Virus record (IMG/VR): IMGVR_UViG_3300044619_000420
Location: 1 to 22,728 of that record
DNA length: 22,728 nucleotides
Strand: one strand, 5' to 3'
Source of the DNA: a virus
Below the pieces are notes generated by a model. The model made no database searches, was not told where the DNA came from, and saw only the letters and a program-made list of their open reading frames with translations. Positions 20,264 through 22,728 of this stretch are shown one piece after another; within the stretch, counting starts at the first letter, position 1, and each line of letters opens with the position of its first letter. Both the position numbers and the translations under genes were made by a program.

Positions 20264-22217
20264 ATTTACCGTATCGGCTCATAATCTTGACGCCGGTCTT
20301 GAGCGGGAACCCTTTAGCCCACTCGGGCGCGGTACACATCACTGTATCCAGCACCTCGGCGACAGCCTCGCCGGCCTCGTTCGCACATTCGATAACGATT
20401 TCATCATGCACGTGCAGCACCGTTTGTAAGCCTTGGTTATCTAACTCGCGCAGGCTATGCCTTAGCAGATCGTTAGCCGTGGCCTGTGTGATGTTCTCGC
20501 AGGCAAGCCCTTTCCAAAGCCGCGCGCGGGGCCACTCTTTAGCGTCCTGCGCAGGCTTCCATGCTGCCTTGAGATAACTCACACCGTCCGACTCCAGACG
20601 GGCGAACGGGTAACATAACACGCGCCCTGATGGCAGCGCGTACCAAAGATGTTGACCGTCAAACATGTACACCACGCGGCCAATTGCGAATTCATGGTTG
20701 ACATTTCGCATGGCGCGGGTGTAAGTGTCTTCAAGCTTTTGCCAATAGCGCACGGCCCACGGGTTAGCCCGCCGCCAACGATCCACAATGCGCTGCGCCT
20801 CGGGCTCGCTCATGTGTACGCCATACGCCCGGCCCATAGCACTGAACGCGCCGACGCCGCCCGCAAAACCAAGGGAGAGGATGGCGACCTTGCCAATCTG
20901 GCGCTGGTCGTCCGTCACGGCGTCCGATGTGGTGTTGTAGATACCCGCCGCTTCACGCTTGTAGATGTCGCCGCCAGCGCGGAACACATCCAGCACCGAC
21001 TCTGCAAGCGGGTCGGCGGAGAGCCAGGGTGTCGCGCGCGCCTCTATAGCTGCCCAGTCGGCCACGACGAAAACGTTACCTCGGGCGGGGACGAGAGCTG
21101 GGCGGAGCATTGATTTAAGAACGTCCGTAACGCGCTTGCCGTATCGGGGCACGATACTGTGACCTCGCACCAAGGCTTGACGGGTTGCGTCAGGTTCGGT
21201 GCTGCACTTACGCGTAAAGTTATGGACTTGTGCCCCGTAGCTTGAAGCACGCCCGGTGGCACTTCCACCAGCAAAAATAAAGGCTCCTCGGACACGGGCG
21301 TCCCCTCCTGCTAGCTGCTTCAAGCGGTTGAACTTAGCCACCGACGATGCCCACAAGTCATCCGCGCACTGCACTACGTCAGCCACGTCTGGCGGCAACT
21401 CATCGGGGTTGTCCATAGCAAGCAGGTTCGCCCGCACGGTTTTGTCAATACTAAACTTCTTCTCGCCGTCTTTATAGACGGTCATCAACTTCTTGGCCTC
21501 AGGCCCGACGCGCTCCAGCACCCACTCGCGCATCTTGGGACTGCGAACGGTCGTAATCTCGCCCTGCGTCACCTCGGCGACCAGCCGTTCAATGTCCTGC
21601 AATTCAGCTTCCGCGTGACGGATCGCCGCCTCGCAAAGCGGTACATCAACGCCGACACCACGGTCGTTAATGCGCTCGTTGACGTGGTAATCGGCTAGCT
21701 CGGTGTCCGACAGGTCGCGCATGGCCTTGCTGATTTCGCGCATGGCGCGCACGTCCTGCTCGCAGTAGGCCACCATCTCGGCGAGCAGGTCAGGGTCGTT
21801 GTTGAACGTCCCGTCAGCGCGGGGGATGGACAACTGCCGGATAAGCTGCGCGCCTCGGTAGTCCTTCTTCATCTTGGATGACAGGGCGCGGCCGATGTCC
21901 TCAAGGCTACCAGGCAGGCAGTTGGCCCGCGCCTGTGCAGATGTACAGTAAAACTGCTCTAGCGCAAACGGCATGTCAAGCACATGCCAGAAGATAAGCC
22001 GCTCAAACGCGGCGTTATGCGCGCGGATTGGCCCCATCCAGCGCGCCACGCGCTCAGGGAACGGGTACTTGGGCAGCCATGTCTCAACCTCGCCATCGTC
22101 AAAGGCGTAGGACATACAAAGCACCTCGGTGCTCGGGTGCTTGGCGTAGTTGTACGCGCCCGCTGCCGGTAGGTCGCAGCGGCTGCGGGTCTCGAAATCT
22201 AACCAAAGAGTTGCCAT
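20262..22217 (-). CDS. DNA polymerase family A with 3'-5' exonuclease domain
   Basis: 651 aa from the ATG at 22217. Exonuclease motifs: LWLDFETRS (Asp7, Glu9), AHNAAFERLIF (Asn68) and YCEQDVRAM (Tyr151, Asp155). Polymerase motifs: A, VVADWAAIEARATPW (Asp387, Glu392); B, RQIGKVAILSLGFAGG (Arg439, Lys443); C, LHVHDEIVIE (His604, Asp605, Glu606). It replicates phage DNA with proofreading. The position equivalent to E. coli F762 is leucine (Leu447). A GTG 13 codons upstream (22256), overlapping the previous stop as GTGA, is an alternative start; I prefer the ATG because the conserved exonuclease begins there, although neither has a clear ribosome site and the GTG would place a terminator-like hairpin (22226-22246) inside the coding sequence. 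Confidence 0.93.
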   Translation of the reverse strand: MATLWLDFETRSRCDLPAAGAYNYAKHPSTEVLCMSYAFDDGEVETWLPKYPFPERVARWMGPIRAHNAAFERLIFWHVLDMPFALEQFYCTSAQARANCLPGSLEDIGRALSSKMKKDYRGAQLIRQLSIPRADGTFNNDPDLLAEMVAYCEQDVRAMREISKAMRDLSDTELADYHVNERINDRGVGVDVPLCEAAIRHAEAELQDIERLVAEVTQGEITTVRSPKMREWVLERVGPEAKKLMTVYKDGEKKFSIDKTVRANLLAMDNPDELPPDVADVVQCADDLWASSVAKFNRLKQLAGGDARVRGAFIFAGGSATGRASSYGAQVHNFTRKCSTEPDATRQALVRGHSIVPRYGKRVTDVLKSMLRPALVPARGNVFVVADWAAIEARATPWLSADPLAESVLDVFRAGGDIYKREAAGIYNTTSDAVTDDQRQIGKVAILSLGFAGGVGAFSAMGRAYGVHMSEPEAQRIVDRWRRANPWAVRYWQKLEDTYTRAMRNVNHEFAIGRVVYMFDGQHLWYALPSGRVLCYPFARLESDGVSYLKAAWKPAQDAKEWPRARLWKGLACENITQATANDLLRHSLRELDNQGLQTVLHVHDEIVIECANEAGEAVAEVLDTVMCTAPEWAKGFPLKTGVKIMSRYGK

Positions 22218-22225
22218 AGAAAAGT

Positions 22226-22246
22226 CGGGGGCCGAGGGCGCCCCCG
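22226..22246 (-). terminator. Terminator-like hairpin between the partial gene and polymerase
   Basis: On the minus strand a 7-bp stem (CGGGGGC / GCCCCCG) with a 7-base loop is followed by ACTTTTCT. It begins 7 bases after the stop of the upstream gene and ends 9 bases before the polymerase ATG. It could be an attenuator that lowers polymerase expression or an RNA-stabilising hairpin. Confidence 0.5.
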
Positions 22247-22252
22247 TCTCCG

Positions 22253-22728
22253 TCACGCAGCGCGACGCCGGCGGGTCGCAGCGGCTGGCGGCGGAGTGTC
22301 ATCCCCACCGTCCGGCTCGTTAGCAACTTCGCCTTCCATGGACACCCACTCGACGATCTCAAAGACCGGCGTGAAGATGCGGCCATAGCTCTTGTGCTGG
22401 TAGTGCTCCTTCTTCAGATGCACGACCGGCACCGGCTTGCTCTGGTCACGCTCGACCTGCGCGGCAATGGCTGCTGCCAAAGCCTGCACGGCACGCTTGC
22501 CGCCCACCGACGTGGTGCTGTAGCGGGCCTCAAGGCCCACATCCTCACCCGAGATGCACTTCAAGCTCATGCCGACCTGCGTCTCCCAGCCCTTCTTGCT
22601 CTGCGGCGGTGCCGGGTCGAGCTCAGGCAGCGGCTGTGACACCGACACCATCTTCTCGCCCAAGACCTCGCCGTCGCCCCAGGCAATGAAGCCGTGGACG
22701 AACGAGAAAGGATTGATTGCCCACTTGC
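22253..22728 (-). CDS. Conserved phage replication-region protein, partial
   Basis: The frame is open to the right window edge (two bases plus whole codons), so the N-terminus is missing; at least 157 residues are present. Readable stretches are KWAINPFSFVHGFIAWGDGE, SKKGWETQVGMSLKCISGED, ARYSTTSVGGKRAVQALAAA, HYQHKSYGRIFTPVFEIVEW and a Pro/Ala-rich basic tail (PPPAAATRRRRAA). The pattern 'P-FSF-HG-xxWGxGEVLGE ... SxGGKRAVQAL ... YKHKSYGRIxTPxFxIxEW' recurs in phage proteins encoded beside family A polymerases. I know of no proven function. A small OB-like protein, such as a single-stranded DNA-binding protein, is one possibility (inference). Its stop overlaps the alternative polymerase start. 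Confidence 0.7.
   Translation of the reverse strand, partial: KWAINPFSFVHGFIAWGDGEVLGEKMVSVSQPLPELDPAPPQSKKGWETQVGMSLKCISGEDVGLEARYSTTSVGGKRAVQALAAAIAAQVERDQSKPVPVVHLKKEHYQHKSYGRIFTPVFEIVEWVSMEGEVANEPDGGDDTPPPAAATRRRRAA

Noticed and set aside
19230-20429. 399-codon plus-strand frame antisense to the primase-helicase
   Set aside because: The minus-strand frame has complete primase, zinc-finger and helicase motifs. The antisense product shows only composition effects and ends inside the polymerase gene.

Overview
This window looks like part of the genome of a tailed bacteriophage with a P22-type (podovirus-like) virion, or the equivalent part of a prophage. No bacterial chromosomal gene is visible. 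The host cannot be named. A near-consensus E. coli-type LexA operator and strong Shine-Dalgarno sites make a gamma- or betaproteobacterium the most likely host; this is an inference.

Left arm (1-13811, all minus strand, so transcribed right to left): small terminase, large terminase, four very small mostly basic proteins, P22-like portal, a possible DUF5856-type helical protein, two small proteins, a 777-aa beta-helix tailspike, a 314-aa tail fibre, a 450-aa beta-helix spike, scaffold, P22-family coat protein (GTG start), three small structural or unknown proteins, and the beginning of a gp4-like head-completion protein that runs off the left edge. Genes are packed with 1-20 base overlaps. 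The three host-recognition genes sit between portal and scaffold, which splits the usual P22 order. A good sigma70-type promoter precedes scaffold and coat.

Control region (13812-14657, no convincing gene): this divergent intergenic stretch is the most unusual part of the window. It holds a pure A/T tract, a Fur-box-like palindrome, 18 copies of a 9-bp unit (consensus GTGGGYMAT) in both orientations and mostly as back-to-back pairs, a perfect 21-bp inverted repeat built from those units, a LexA-type SOS box, a further inverted repeat, and a rightward promoter. It is my best candidate for the replication origin and for the regulatory switch.

Middle (14658-17936, plus strand): an operon-like run of at least 13 small genes. 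It includes two Cys-rich proteins that probably bind zinc, an NGWTNYATW-type phage protein, a signal-peptide protein, a small membrane protein, a DUF3310 protein (the family I associate with T7 gp1.7 nucleotide kinase) and several unknowns. Junctions between the genes reuse near-identical translation-initiation cassettes.

Right arm (17916-22728, minus strand): a RepB-like primase / zinc finger / SF3 helicase fusion, a family A DNA polymerase with a 3'-5' exonuclease domain and leucine at the position equivalent to E. coli F762, and a partial conserved phage protein. These form the replication module. A strong intrinsic terminator lies between primase-helicase and polymerase but points along the plus strand, so it could end transcripts antisense to the primase-helicase.

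No integrase, repressor, lysis gene, RNA polymerase, tRNA or CRISPR array is visible in this window.
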